IMG/VR virus record: IMGVR_UViG_3300024518_002978
Location: 1-43,286 of that record
Strand: one strand, 5' to 3'
Source: a virus
Length of the DNA: 43,286 nucleotides
Positions within the stretch are counted from its first letter, which is position 1. Every line of letters begins with the position of its first letter. Shown here in pieces: positions 28,843 through 38,173 of the stretch. The notes under the pieces were generated by a model. That model did no database searches and was not told the origin of the DNA. It worked only from the letters and a program-made list of their open reading frames with translations. A program made the translations under genes and the position numbers.

Positions 28843-30555
28843 TTATGGCGCCGCTGCCGCTGCTGGTCTTATCGGCCTTGGCCCCTGTGGTGGTGCCTCG
28901 ATTTTCACCTTGGTTCGCGATGCCAGGTGCGCCTCGATTTTGTTCAGCACTTCCACCTGTGTTCTGATGAACTCCGCGTCGCGTTCTGATAGCGACCCCG
29001 TGCTGAACCCTTCGAGCCCGCCGTCGGCCACCGCGTTCAGGAATTCCCGCACTTCTGCGACTGGATCTTTTCCTTCCGCGTTCGCGATGTCCAATTGCTT
29101 GTTGGCCAGCCCGATCTGTAATGAATCGATGCCCGGCAGATTCACCGCCCCCAACGTATCATTCAGCAACTTCCGCACGGCCCCCTGGCTCTGTGCTCCT
29201 GTCGTGTTTGTCTGCAACGCTTCGATGTTTGCGGCGCTCGTTCTGTCAGCTCGCAGTAAACCCGTTGCTGCCTCGACCCCAGCTACCAGTCCCGTGAACG
29301 ATTGCACCCCATCGTCCAGCGACGTAATCGCCGCCGCCGCTTTCGCTTCCGTCTTCAATGCGCGGTCGGTTCCCTCTATAAATTCGGATATCGCACCCTT
29401 CCCGATTCCTTCTTTTTGCTGATCCAGAAACTGCCGGCGCAGTGCTTCATTGCCGCGGAACAGATCCACGCGTTCGTCGACCGTCCCGGCCGCTTTGAAT
29501 TTTTTGATCTGGTCTGCTGTCAGATTCGCCGCTGTACCGTCTTTCAGCGTTCTTGTCAGTTCAGGCGTGAACGAATCCAACCGCGTCACGAACTGCCGCA
29601 CAGCAGTTGCCGTATTGGCCCCTGTGAAGTCTTTCAACACTTGCGAAAACACACTGGAGATCTCTAGCGCCCGCTCCGTTGTTACGCCTTCTACATTTGT
29701 TCGGTCTGCTGTCGCTGCCGCCAGTGCCGGCCCGATATTCTGGAAGAATTCCGCCGCGTTGACAGAACGTACCTGACTCTGTACTTGTGCAACTTGACCT
29801 AACGCGCCTTCGAAGTTATCCGACTCCGACAATGATGCGATATCCAGCGCACTACCGACAAATGTAGCCGCCGCCCCTGCGTCACCCGCGTTCATTTGCA
29901 ACGCCGCGCTCGACACTTCCATTGCTTCTGTGAGATCTTTGGCCCCGGCTGATATCGCCACGCCCAGTAGATTCGCCAGCCCTTCCTGTGTGGTTCCCAA
30001 ACCCTGCGCGTTGCTTTCTATCATTTCTCGTGCGGCGCTTATCTGATCCCCGCCAACGTTCAGACCGATGTCTGCCAGTGCCGCTTCCAGCGTTAGTTCC
30101 TGCCGGCTGGCCTTCAGTTCCAGATTCTTGGCCTTCTCCAGCTCGCCGACGACGGCCGTGATGGCCGCTTGCACGCCTGCCACGCCTGCCGCGATACCGA
30201 CAATTTGCGAAACAGCCCCGCTGGCTGCTGATCGTAGTCCCTGCGCCGCTGTGGTGCCGGCTTTCATCTGCCCTTTGGCACTGGCCAAAGAACGCTCGAG
30301 CTTATTGACTTTCGCCCGTTGGATGTCGAACGCCTTCGAACCGACCTCCATTTGTTTCAACGCTTTGATGTTATCGCGCAGTTCCTTCTCCAGTGCCGCG
30401 TAGGATCCCCGCGCCGCCTTGGCCCCTTTGTTGGCTTCTTTGTTCTGCGCCGTGAAACTCTTCGCCAGCTGCTCGACCCGTTGCTGCAACTTCGCCACGT
30501 CCGCGATCGCCGATTCCGGCCCGCCTGTGTCAAGATCTACGCGTATCTGGTTCAC
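28843..30555 (-). CDS. Tape measure protein
   Basis: 570 residues from a GTG start. N-terminal coiled coil (IADVAKLQQRVEQLAKSFTA, YAALEKELRDNIKALKQMEV), then hydrophobic Ala/Gly segments (GAVSQIVGIAAGVAGVQAAI), long Ala/Gln/Thr helices and a disordered Pro/Ala end. This is the usual look of a phage tape measure that sets tail length and is ejected with DNA. The protein is short for the family, predicting a tail of roughly 85 nm at about 0.15 nm per residue. Confidence 0.8.
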   Translation of the reverse strand: MNQIRVDLDTGGPESAIADVAKLQQRVEQLAKSFTAQNKEANKGAKAARGSYAALEKELRDNIKALKQMEVGSKAFDIQRAKVNKLERSLASAKGQMKAGTTAAQGLRSAASGAVSQIVGIAAGVAGVQAAITAVVGELEKAKNLELKASRQELTLEAALADIGLNVGGDQISAAREMIESNAQGLGTTQEGLANLLGVAISAGAKDLTEAMEVSSAALQMNAGDAGAAATFVGSALDIASLSESDNFEGALGQVAQVQSQVRSVNAAEFFQNIGPALAAATADRTNVEGVTTERALEISSVFSQVLKDFTGANTATAVRQFVTRLDSFTPELTRTLKDGTAANLTADQIKKFKAAGTVDERVDLFRGNEALRRQFLDQQKEGIGKGAISEFIEGTDRALKTEAKAAAAITSLDDGVQSFTGLVAGVEAATGLLRADRTSAANIEALQTNTTGAQSQGAVRKLLNDTLGAVNLPGIDSLQIGLANKQLDIANAEGKDPVAEVREFLNAVADGGLEGFSTGSLSERDAEFIRTQVEVLNKIEAHLASRTKVKIEAPPQGPRPIRPAAAAAP

Positions 30556-30559
30556 TTGC

Positions 30560-31261
30560 TCAACCCTTCAGCGTTAGACCCATCATTCCGGAAACAATCC
30601 CGCGTACGCTGTCCCTCGATAGAAGCCCCAAATACGACACCAGTTCCGGCGTTATCCGGTAGTTGATCTGCAGCACGCGCGACAAGAAGAACCAGTCCGC
30701 GGTATCATCGAACAGAAACGTACGGATGCCCTCAGCCTTTAGCTTTGCTGTTCCGTCCGGTTCTGGATCCTGTGGAATAGTGCCGGTCGCTTCCCGCTTC
30801 TCAAGATCTGTAACCAGCCAGTTGTACTGCTCGTCAACGCACCAGACCAACCGCCCGTCGTCCTGCAGTTTGGCAATACGATCCATCTGGCCCAACGTCG
30901 GAATGCTCCAGCTTCCGTCGTCGCCCAGCACCACTTGTGCGCCCGCTCTGTGATCCGGCCGCCGTAGGTCTTCTTCTGTTGGTGGCGACTCGTTCCAGAT
31001 CCCGACCCAATACGCGCCGGCGTTCAGATCTCCATTGGCCGCCGACTTGATCCACGTCTGTTTGTCGGGAAAGTAGTCAAACTGATTTTGGGTTGGCGAC
31101 AACCAGCCGAACAGCAACCCGGGATCGCCGCTCATTGCAACTGGCCCGGAAGTTGGCCGCATAACATCCAGACCCGCCGATATCTCGCCAAGCCCGACGG
31201 CTGCGAAATGCTCGGCTGGCGATCGGTCTTCCCGCCCCGGAATATAGATCAACGGTCGCAT
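30560..31261 (-). CDS. Tail assembly chaperone-position protein
   Basis: 233 residues between the tail tube candidate and the tape measure, where siphoviruses encode tail assembly chaperones. Sequence: AEHFAAVGLGEISAGLDVMR, LLFGWLSPTQNQFDYFPDKQ, WFFLSRVLQINYRITPELVS. It is acidic and soluble. The C-terminal part (GLLSRDSVRGIVSGM) is helical. No programmed slippery site was found near its end. Family not recognised; role inferred from position. Confidence 0.55.
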   Translation of the reverse strand: MRPLIYIPGREDRSPAEHFAAVGLGEISAGLDVMRPTSGPVAMSGDPGLLFGWLSPTQNQFDYFPDKQTWIKSAANGDLNAGAYWVGIWNESPPTEEDLRRPDHRAGAQVVLGDDGSWSIPTLGQMDRIAKLQDDGRLVWCVDEQYNWLVTDLEKREATGTIPQDPEPDGTAKLKAEGIRTFLFDDTADWFFLSRVLQINYRITPELVSYLGLLSRDSVRGIVSGMMGLTLKG

Positions 31262-31272
31262 CGTTTGTTCGC

Positions 31273-32160
31273 TTAGGAAATAGCGACGCCGGTTGCTGCC
31301 GTCAGTGCCAACGCGTTAATCCGCATTGTTCCGGACGTGTTGCTTCGACCGTCGCCGCCCATTGACACGGCTTGCCGCATACCGGCCGCCGCTGTGATTT
31401 TGATATGTGCCAGCGATCCCACTGCCGTGATGATCCCACTGGCTGTTCGCTCGGCCAGATTGACAACCACGCCGGCGCCAAGTGCTGCGCCTTCCAACAA
31501 CGCCGCCAGCGTTGCGAAGTCTTCGGTCGTGATCTCGATTGTTGGCACTTGTTCCGAAATATAGAACGCCGTTGGGAATGGCCCGCCGCCGTCTTTCTGT
31601 TCGATCACCGTGATCCCCGGCGTAACTGTCACGGATTGCAGTTCTGGTACCGCCGTTCCGGCCACTGTGACGGAATGCAGAACGTACTCGTCGATCAGCG
31701 TTGCGGCTGCCAACGTCTGCGAACCAACCAGCGATACTGCCGGCGTGAACGCGTCCGCGGACTGGTACCGCAGTGTGCCCGACAGTGACGCCGACTCATT
31801 TTGTGGGCAGTTGATCGAATCGGGAGTGTATAGCGTGTTGCTACACTGCAACGCCTGGTGGTTGGCCCCCGCCACGTGAACAGCGCCAACCGCTCGCGAT
31901 CGAAACGGAACACTGCTGACGGCCGCCGCCGTGAACAGTCCGGCCGCGATGAACGTCGAACTGTTCAGCGCTAGAATTGTTGACAGATCCGTCGAACTGA
32001 ACGACGAACTTTGTGGCGTATCGCCCTGAAACACGGCCGCCGGCGCAGGCTGGCCAGACCCGAACGCGTTGATCGCGTTCGAGTTTATGTTGTGCGTCAG
32101 ATTCGACACTTGCCGGATGATCGCCGCGTTCAGTGTCACGTCGTATGGTGATTGTGCCAT
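31273..32160 (-). CDS. Major tail tube protein candidate
   Basis: 295 residues. Almost entirely beta and small residues: VTLNAAIIRQVSNLTHNINS, LSGTLRYQSADAFTPAVSLV, ELQSVTVTPGITVIEQKDGG, VPTIEITTEDFATLAALLEG. Position after the neck genes and before the tape measure fits the tube protein. No sheath-like gene stands beside it, which argues for a non-contractile tail. Confidence 0.6.
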   Translation of the reverse strand: MAQSPYDVTLNAAIIRQVSNLTHNINSNAINAFGSGQPAPAAVFQGDTPQSSSFSSTDLSTILALNSSTFIAAGLFTAAAVSSVPFRSRAVGAVHVAGANHQALQCSNTLYTPDSINCPQNESASLSGTLRYQSADAFTPAVSLVGSQTLAAATLIDEYVLHSVTVAGTAVPELQSVTVTPGITVIEQKDGGGPFPTAFYISEQVPTIEITTEDFATLAALLEGAALGAGVVVNLAERTASGIITAVGSLAHIKITAAAGMRQAVSMGGDGRSNTSGTMRINALALTAATGVAIS

Positions 32161-32172
32161 CGCTCTGTTCCC

Positions 32173-32661
32173 TTATGTAAAACGCCCTTTGGAATCCCGG
32201 ACACGTTTCTTCCGCTTGAACTTCGGCTGGGTTGCCAATACTGCGAACGTTTCGCCCCATCGCTTTGCGATCCCGCGTGCTTCTTCGTCTGATACGGCTT
32301 CAATCTCGCGTACCACGTCCTGCGAAATCGGCGTCCGCGTTGACGCTCGCGCCTTCATTGTTCCGCGTGTGTCCGTTGCTGTGATCTTGGCTGTCGCCAG
32401 CACCCGCTGTCGCAGTGTGCCCTTCCGCACCAGTGGTGCCGTTGTTCCAAATTCCTTGGCCTTCTTGATCTGCGTGCCCTTGGTGCGAACCCGGTACCCG
32501 TACGCCCCGCCGCCCTTCGTGTCTGCATTGTTTTCGAAGTGCCGCGGAAGTCGCTCGTTTCTGAAGTTCGTCATCTCCAAACGGTTAACCGTCCGGCTGA
32601 TATCACGGATACCCCGGGCGGTTAGCATCGTTGTTTCAATTCCGATTTCTAAAACGATCAT
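32173..32661 (-). CDS. Neck / head-tail joining protein
   Basis: 162 residues; ATGA overlap with the upstream gene sets the start. Basic: VLEIGIETTMLTARGIRDIS, RLPRHFENNADTKGGGAYGY, and an end of QPKFKRKKRVRDSKGRF. This composition and size recall HK97 gp10-like or minor tail joining proteins. Assignment is by order and general character. Confidence 0.55.
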   Translation of the reverse strand: MIVLEIGIETTMLTARGIRDISRTVNRLEMTNFRNERLPRHFENNADTKGGGAYGYRVRTKGTQIKKAKEFGTTAPLVRKGTLRQRVLATAKITATDTRGTMKARASTRTPISQDVVREIEAVSDEEARGIAKRWGETFAVLATQPKFKRKKRVRDSKGRFT

Positions 32662-33137
32662 AGTGCCATCAATGTCATCTGCTGTTGCCAGACCCACACG
32701 ACAGAATCCGCCGCCTTCGTTGGTAGGTCACTTTGAACTATTACGGTCGGCGCCAACGTCGTATTCCACCGCAATAGATCCAGCCCGCCGTCTGCGCCAA
32801 CGTCCGCAGATATCGCCGCCAGCATTGGATCCATGACGTTATCCCCGAACCATTCCCACTGTGCTTCTTCGGTTGTCGTGTTGGCTGTCGGTATCGTGAT
32901 CTGTGTCAACACTTCGATGTTCACGTCCCCCTGCATGCGCTGCCCTTTGCGCGTGCCGTTTACGCTCATTGGATCCAGAACAATTCGTGGCGGAAGCAAA
33001 GTGGCAAACGGTGGTGCCGCCCACTTGAAGATTCGCGTCAACGCTTCCGACGCGTCGCCAGCGCCCAGAATCGTTTGCACGGCCGCCATTTCTGACAGCC
33101 GTGTTTTGACGTTTGTCATTGCGCCGCCAACACTCAT
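32658..33137 (-). CDS. Tail terminator-like neck protein
   Basis: 159 residues, ATGA-coupled to both neighbours. Contains AVQTILGAGDASEALTRIFK, VNIEVLTQITIPTANTTTEE, WEWFGDNVMDPMLAAISADV and a beta end (ADSVVWVWQQQMTLMA). Alpha/beta pattern like tail terminator proteins that cap the tube before head attachment. Tentative. Confidence 0.5.
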   Translation of the reverse strand: MSVGGAMTNVKTRLSEMAAVQTILGAGDASEALTRIFKWAAPPFATLLPPRIVLDPMSVNGTRKGQRMQGDVNIEVLTQITIPTANTTTEEAQWEWFGDNVMDPMLAAISADVGADGGLDLLRWNTTLAPTVIVQSDLPTKAADSVVWVWQQQMTLMAL

Positions 33138-33493
33138 CGGAAGAATTCCGTTCCTTTAGCTTCTGTCCACTGGTCGTCGACCCGTTGCAACCAGACCGTT
33201 TTTAACCCGTTGTCTGGATCGCCGATTCTGATAACACGGCACCGAACACAGTCGATCCGGTACGTGTCTTCCGATCCCACTGTTACCGCCGCTCCGACTT
33301 CCATGCGATAGTCGTACACAAACGACCGACCGTTCTGGTTTTCGTCGTTTACGCCGTCACGGTGCACGATGGCCGTTTGCGAAAGTACGGCAGCCCTATC
33401 GCCGCCGATTTCCCGCGTGACCGGTTCGCCATTGAAACGCAACTCCAACGGCGAACCGACCGCGGCTGCTCGTGCATCGAACGCCGATGTCAT
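33134..33493 (-). CDS. Head-tail connector-like protein
   Basis: 119 residues from an ATG in ATGA overlap with the capsid gene. MTSAFDARAAAVGSPLELRF, then beta segments (SFVYDYRMEVGAAVTVGSED, RCRVIRIGDPDNGLKTVWL). First gene after the capsid gene, the usual connector position. Family not recognised. Confidence 0.55.
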   Translation of the reverse strand: MTSAFDARAAAVGSPLELRFNGEPVTREIGGDRAAVLSQTAIVHRDGVNDENQNGRSFVYDYRMEVGAAVTVGSEDTYRIDCVRCRVIRIGDPDNGLKTVWLQRVDDQWTEAKGTEFFR

Positions 33494-34455
33494 GTCGTAA
33501 CGTTTTCGAACAGTCCATTGCACGCCGTGTGTAGCTCGACTTCGTCAACGTCGTGCCGAACACGAACAATATCCGACCGCACCGTTTCGTCCCGGTACGT
33601 TTCGACAAGCCCGTCTTCCATCGACCCGTCGCCAGACCAGTGGAACGTTCGCCCAACGCACGGCTCGCGGAAATCATCGCCAGTCGCAATGCGTCCGATC
33701 CATGCGTACTCGTTCGACCAGATTGCAGCCGGCACGGCTGTCTGGCCTTCTTCGGCCGTGTTCTTGGTGCCGCCCGCGACAATCAGGTTGTCAATTGCCA
33801 ACGCTTCCGCGACCGCTTGAACGGAAATATTGCCCGCCCTTGCGTCCTGGAATCCCTGGTATTTCACCCGCTCCACAATCTGCGCACAGTTGCGAAGATT
33901 TCGGAACACCTGGTTAGTGATCACCATTGCGTTTGGCCACAGTCCGCTCGCGATGTACAGCGCCTGAATTTTGGCTTCCACGTCTGTGATCGGTACCGCG
34001 TTCGCGATATCGTCCCATTCGTTGGTTATCGTGGTCGCTGTGTACGTCGTTGCGTTGAAAATCATAGCGGCTATCCGCTTCTCCTGATTTTCAATAACCG
34101 CCCGGTGCGCACGCGCTGTCGAGATCACTTCCGCGTCGAAGTAATTGGCGTACATCTTGGCTTCACGGTCGTCAATCGGTTCCTCCGCACCGTGTTCTTC
34201 CGTGGCGTACGTGGCCGGCTCGAACGTGAAGTTCCCGCGGCTGTACCCTGATCCGGGCGCCCGGGCTGTATCGCGATTCTGCAGCAACTGCTCGATCGGA
34301 ATCTTCCCGAAACTTCCGGCTTGTGACGCAACCTGCGTCGCTCGCAAAACACGGTGGCCGATGAATCCCGCGGAATCCATTGCCAGTTCGAATTCCTGCA
34401 TACTCTCGGCCAAGTCCGGCCGCTGGGTTGCAAGTGCTGATGTTGGTGACGGCAT
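33490..34455 (-). CDS. Major capsid protein (HK97-fold, gpE-like)
   Basis: 321 residues. The N-arm region (RPDLAESMQEFELAMDSAGF) is followed by PATYATEEHGAEEPIDDREA, AEVISTARAHRAVIENQEKR and the A-domain-like stretch WPNAMVITNQVFRNLRN...AVAEALAIDNLIVAGG...WSNEYAWIG. The E-loop/spine pattern and size fit HK97-fold capsid proteins of the kind processed by no N-terminal delta domain. Position after protease and decoration genes matches lambda E. Confidence 0.8.
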   Translation of the reverse strand: MPSPTSALATQRPDLAESMQEFELAMDSAGFIGHRVLRATQVASQAGSFGKIPIEQLLQNRDTARAPGSGYSRGNFTFEPATYATEEHGAEEPIDDREAKMYANYFDAEVISTARAHRAVIENQEKRIAAMIFNATTYTATTITNEWDDIANAVPITDVEAKIQALYIASGLWPNAMVITNQVFRNLRNCAQIVERVKYQGFQDARAGNISVQAVAEALAIDNLIVAGGTKNTAEEGQTAVPAAIWSNEYAWIGRIATGDDFREPCVGRTFHWSGDGSMEDGLVETYRDETVRSDIVRVRHDVDEVELHTACNGLFENVTT

Positions 34456-34519
34456 ACTGCCTTCTCCCTAAGAAATTAGAATGAACGTGCCCATCTGCCG
34501 ATTGTCGACAGCCGGATGA

Positions 34520-34903
34520 CTACACCGCGGCAGTGTCTCCGTGGGCGTTGTACAGAACTTCGATGATGTCGCCGTCGGCTGTTGCCGCCTGCAACGCCGT
34601 GCCCACCTGAAATGCGGTCGCCTGTGCTGTGTCCTGCACTTTCCCGGCCGCTTCCGTGTAGACTGTCGCACCGACCGCCAGTGCTTCCACTGCGATCATT
34701 TTGTGCGTTCCCGCTGCCGATCGCAGTTTGACCGCGATTTTGTCGCCAGCCGCGAACGCTTCCCGCGTTGCGATTCCGACTTCCTTTTCGGCCAGTCCGG
34801 CCGTCACGATTTTCCCATCAGCCTCAAGAACAACCCGGGCGAACTGCGCGATAGCCGCGTCCGCTTCGAATGTTCGTGTGTTGCTGTCCACTTGTTCCGC
34901 CAT
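34520..34903 (-). CDS. Capsid decoration (cement) protein
   Basis: 127 residues: ADAAIAQFARVVLEADGKIV, EKEVGIATREAFAAGDKIAV, and ALAVGATVYTEAAGKVQDT, the DUF2190-like pattern of small capsid cement proteins that bind the outer shell and stabilise it. It occupies the lambda D position between protease/scaffold and capsid. Confidence 0.75.
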   Translation of the reverse strand: MAEQVDSNTRTFEADAAIAQFARVVLEADGKIVTAGLAEKEVGIATREAFAAGDKIAVKLRSAAGTHKMIAVEALAVGATVYTEAAGKVQDTAQATAFQVGTALQAATADGDIIEVLYNAHGDTAAV

Positions 34904-34963
34904 CGTTCCTACTCCCGTGGAGTTTTGGTTGCCTTTGTCCGTACGCTACGCCGCGTTCGGTGT

Positions 34964-35404
34964 TCAGTTGTTCTGCGCGTGTGCGGCCAGCATTGCTTCC
35001 CGCAGTTCCGGTCGCAGCTTGTTGACAGCTCGAACGGCATCGGCTTTCGTCTTGGCCCCGGCCTTCATTTGCTCGGACACCATCGACTTGAATTCGGTGA
35101 TCGGATCACCGGCTTCCGGATCCGCTGTCTTGGTGCCAACCGCCGGAACGCCCGGTGGCTTCTGCGTCGCTGCCGACTTCAGTTCGTTGACTTCTTCCGA
35201 CAGCTCTGCCTCACGTTTGCTGCTGGCGTCCAAACGCTCGCGCAACGAATCGCAGTACAGTGCCCCGGCGTCTTTGGCTGTCAGCCCCGCTTCCTGTGCC
35301 TCGGCTACAAACAGCGCGTCGGCTGATTGCTTTGTGTCGATGCCCGGACACGCGGCCACGATTTCGGCATAGGTTGCCGCGATCGGTTCTTTCTCGTCCG
35401 CCAT
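34964..35404 (-). CDS. Nested scaffold protein (internal start in the protease gene)
   Basis: An in-frame ATG at 35404 (MADEKEPIAATYAEIV) has GCGGGAG eight to nine bases upstream. It would yield a 146-residue helical protein equal to the C-terminal part of the protease, exactly as lambda Nu3 is nested in gene C. The domain boundary coincides with this start. Predicted, not shown. Confidence 0.6.
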   Translation of the reverse strand: MADEKEPIAATYAEIVAACPGIDTKQSADALFVAEAQEAGLTAKDAGALYCDSLRERLDASSKREAELSEEVNELKSAATQKPPGVPAVGTKTADPEAGDPITEFKSMVSEQMKAGAKTKADAVRAVNKLRPELREAMLAAHAQNN

Positions 35405-36253
35405 TTTTGCGGCTCCCGCTAACGTTTGGCTTCGCAACCGTTCGACAACGCTGTCGAATGTTTTGATGCCATCAATGAGTCCCAGTTGCTGTGCTTCTTC
35501 GGCCAGATACACCAGCCCCGTTACCAGCTGGCCCGCCTGCGCGGTTGTCATCCCGCGTCCAGCCGCGATGCCTGCCGTGAATTGCTTCTGTGTTCCGTTG
35601 ATCATCTTCTGCCACTCGGCTACCTGCTCGTCAGTGATCTCGGTTCCCGGGAACCCGCCCGCTTTGAACTCGCCGGCCTTCACGACAATTGTCCGGATCT
35701 TTTCTTCGTTCAGTGCCGCACTGATATCGTGTACGGCCATGAACGTGCCGATGGATCCCACCAACGCCGTGCTCGTGTTGGCGAACACTTCGTCGCACTG
35801 GCTGGCAACCCAGTAGCCCGCAGACGCGCAAAGATCCTCGACGAACCCGATCGTCGGCTTGGTGGTGCCGGCCACGTCGGCCGCCAGATCCGCCGTCCCT
35901 GCGACAGTGCCGCCCGGCGTATCGAAACGAATCAGAATGCCCCGTACGCTTCCGTCGTTCTCGGCTGCTCGAATCTGCCGCCGCGATCGTAACATCCCGC
36001 CGCCGCCGAAACTTGACCCGCGTTTGGTCATAGTGCCGGATACTGTGATCACTGCGATCGAACCGTTGTCGATCGTGTCGAATTCCTGCGCCACAATCTC
36101 GGTGGCTTTCGGTTCTTCTTCAGCGCTGGCCGCAATATGTGCCGCCATGTCTGTCCGGTTTACCAGATCCACCAGCTGCCCGAACCGTACCGGCTCGATA
36201 CACCAGAACCCGGAATAGTTGTCCAGATTGACGCTATTTGTTGGCTGGTTCAT
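34964..36253 (-). CDS. S49-type head maturation protease with C-terminal scaffold
   Basis: 429 residues. The N-terminal two thirds is a SppA/lambda C-type serine protease: IAVITVSGTMTKRGSSFG, ILIRFDTPGGTVAGT, LCASAGYWVAS with nucleophile Ser144, STALVGSIGTFMAVHD, and VVKAGEFKAGGFPG where Lys197 is the probable general base. Residues from about 284 are helical and acidic (SKREAELSEEVNELKSAATQ), the scaffold part. The start overlaps the portal stop by 20 bases. The enzyme acts inside the procapsid and cleaves scaffold and itself. Confidence 0.83.
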   Translation of the reverse strand: MNQPTNSVNLDNYSGFWCIEPVRFGQLVDLVNRTDMAAHIAASAEEEPKATEIVAQEFDTIDNGSIAVITVSGTMTKRGSSFGGGGMLRSRRQIRAAENDGSVRGILIRFDTPGGTVAGTADLAADVAGTTKPTIGFVEDLCASAGYWVASQCDEVFANTSTALVGSIGTFMAVHDISAALNEEKIRTIVVKAGEFKAGGFPGTEITDEQVAEWQKMINGTQKQFTAGIAAGRGMTTAQAGQLVTGLVYLAEEAQQLGLIDGIKTFDSVVERLRSQTLAGAAKMADEKEPIAATYAEIVAACPGIDTKQSADALFVAEAQEAGLTAKDAGALYCDSLRERLDASSKREAELSEEVNELKSAATQKPPGVPAVGTKTADPEAGDPITEFKSMVSEQMKAGAKTKADAVRAVNKLRPELREAMLAAHAQNN

Positions 36254-37841
36254 TCGTCTTCCCCGGCTTGTCTGTTTCGGTTGGCTTGTCTGGTTCGTCG
36301 CCGAAATTCTCGGCCGCCGTCAGGTTAATCTGCAGCCCCTCGTGCAATGGCAACGCCAGCATTTCCCGCCACGTCACGCGCTCGTGGTCTTCTTCCGCTT
36401 CCGCGTTGATCCGCCTGGCTTCTTCCCGGCACAACCGGTACAGCTTCCCGTTGTCCGTCACGTTCTCCAGCGTTAGCTCGTCAAAGTCGTCGCCGCGTCT
36501 GGCGTGCACCCGTCGCTGGGTTGTGATCCCGCCGCGTACTTTGGCGATGTCGGCTGTGGCGTCTTTCAACGGCTCGACATATTCCCAGCTCGGCCGCTTC
36601 CACTTCGTCTTGAAAATCTTCACGCCCTGTTGGCTGGCCCACGTCCGCAACTGTGGGTACTGCGCCAACCAGCCCTGAACCTTCCAACGCCAGACCCGCC
36701 GATGGTATCGGCGAATCAGCCATTTCTGGATCCGTCTGTATCCTTCCCGCGCCTGATCGTGTGCACCACGCCATCCTGAGAAGTTCGTTTGGCTCGCGTC
36801 CAGCAACAACGCGTGTAGCGGAATGCCTAAGTTGGCCGCCGCAATCTTTAGGATCAGCATCACGTGTTCGAAGTATTGCGGGTTCGGAACGTCCGGGCTG
36901 AACCCTTCGATCGTTTCGCCCGGTGCCGTCACAATCTCCATCCCGGGCGCTATGTTTTCTTCCGTCCGGCTGTAGCTGGTGCCGTCCGGTGTTACCGTCT
37001 GCTGTCCTCCGTACTGGCTTCCGCCGGCCAACGGCCCGGCCTTCTGTCGGCTTCTGATAATCGCAAAACAGCTCGCGATCTGTTGGCGTACGAGGTTTGC
37101 GAACTGGATATCGTCGTGCATTCCCAACGGATCCGCGACCCGCCGAAAACACGACACGCCCCGCGTTTGGCTCACACGATCCGGATCCAGTACGTGGAAC
37201 ACTTGCCGGTTGCCGTTCGTGTCCCGTGCTGCGATCGGTGTTGTGTCGCCAACCCTGCGAAGTGCTCGTCGCGGATCCAGTTCTTCCTTGGTAAACAGAT
37301 ACGATAGCCGCCGTCTGTGTTCGTCCAGCTGAACCCCGTACACCACGTTCTTGCTGGTGTTGCTCGGTGTTCGGCATCTGTGTGCTTCCATCAGCTCCAT
37401 TGCGCCGTCTTCGTTCGGCAGAACCAGCATATCGCCATCGACCAACGCCGCCCGCAGCACCGTGCGTTCCTGTTCGTGGAACGTCATCTCGCCGGCTAAG
37501 TCGCACAGTTCTTCGTCGTCGGCCCACTCGTTCCACTGGTCTTTCAAAAACGCGTTGGCGTTCTCGTCACCGGTGCACGGATCTGGCCGGATTCCCTGAT
37601 CCTGCAAACACGAATCCAGCAACCGCGTTATCGCCATCCCGGCTATTGAATCGTTGCGATCCAGATCCCGCGCGTATTCGATCGAGTACAACCAGTCGCG
37701 CTCGTTCTGAAAGTGGTAGTCGCCGGATGTTCCAACGCCTGCCACGCCCTTCCGCTTCCGACGGAAACGCCCGCCTTGGTTCGCGATGTCGTAGTTGGCC
37801 CGTGGCCCGTGAAGAATCGGTGGCGTTTGCGTCCTGCTCAT
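36234..37841 (-). CDS. Lambda-family portal protein
   Basis: 535 residues, ATGA overlap with the gene before. Recognisable gpB-type landmarks: YDIANQGGRFRRKRKG, DYHFQNERDWLYSIEYARDL, GIRPDPCTGDENANAFLKDQ, HEQERTVLRAALVDGDMLVL, FHVLDPDRVSQTRGVSCFRR and HALLLDASQTNFSGWRGAHD. The C-terminus is charged (PDKPTETDKPGKTNEPANK). It forms the dodecameric DNA channel at the head vertex and docks terminase. Length is standard for the family. Confidence 0.88.
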   Translation of the reverse strand: MSRTQTPPILHGPRANYDIANQGGRFRRKRKGVAGVGTSGDYHFQNERDWLYSIEYARDLDRNDSIAGMAITRLLDSCLQDQGIRPDPCTGDENANAFLKDQWNEWADDEELCDLAGEMTFHEQERTVLRAALVDGDMLVLPNEDGAMELMEAHRCRTPSNTSKNVVYGVQLDEHRRRLSYLFTKEELDPRRALRRVGDTTPIAARDTNGNRQVFHVLDPDRVSQTRGVSCFRRVADPLGMHDDIQFANLVRQQIASCFAIIRSRQKAGPLAGGSQYGGQQTVTPDGTSYSRTEENIAPGMEIVTAPGETIEGFSPDVPNPQYFEHVMLILKIAAANLGIPLHALLLDASQTNFSGWRGAHDQAREGYRRIQKWLIRRYHRRVWRWKVQGWLAQYPQLRTWASQQGVKIFKTKWKRPSWEYVEPLKDATADIAKVRGGITTQRRVHARRGDDFDELTLENVTDNGKLYRLCREEARRINAEAEEDHERVTWREMLALPLHEGLQINLTAAENFGDEPDKPTETDKPGKTNEPANK

Positions 37842-38125
37842 CGCCAGTTCTCCCCGAACGCGATGTGCTTCACGCTGCCGCCGGCGCCGGTCTGGTTCTC
37901 ACTTAGCCACGCTAAAGCCTCGGTGGCCGACGCCCGCCACAGTGCTGGATCGTATTCGAAGTTCGATGTGGTCTTTGACCACTTGGCCGGCATCAACGCC
38001 AGCAACGCGCGGCACGCTTCGATAAACAGTTTGCACGACGCGATCGACCCGTTGATATCGTAACCAACGTTCTCCAAATACTGCGTGATCGCTTCGTCTT
38101 GCGTGGTCGTCCCGGTTATCGCCAT
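37838..38125 (-). CDS. Small head gene, gpW-position
   Basis: 95 residues between terminase and portal, where lambda has the head-tail joining gene W. Sequence: YLENVGYDINGSIASCKLFI, ACRALLALMPAKWSKTTSNF. Mostly helical. The order supports a gpW-like joining role, but the sequence itself is not decisive. Confidence 0.55.
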   Translation of the reverse strand: MAITGTTTQDEAITQYLENVGYDINGSIASCKLFIEACRALLALMPAKWSKTTSNFEYDPALWRASATEALAWLSENQTGAGGSVKHIAFGENWR

Positions 38126-38173
38126 CGCCGAACGTTAGCGGCTTTTCGTAGCGGCGTTTCGCACAATTGGTGC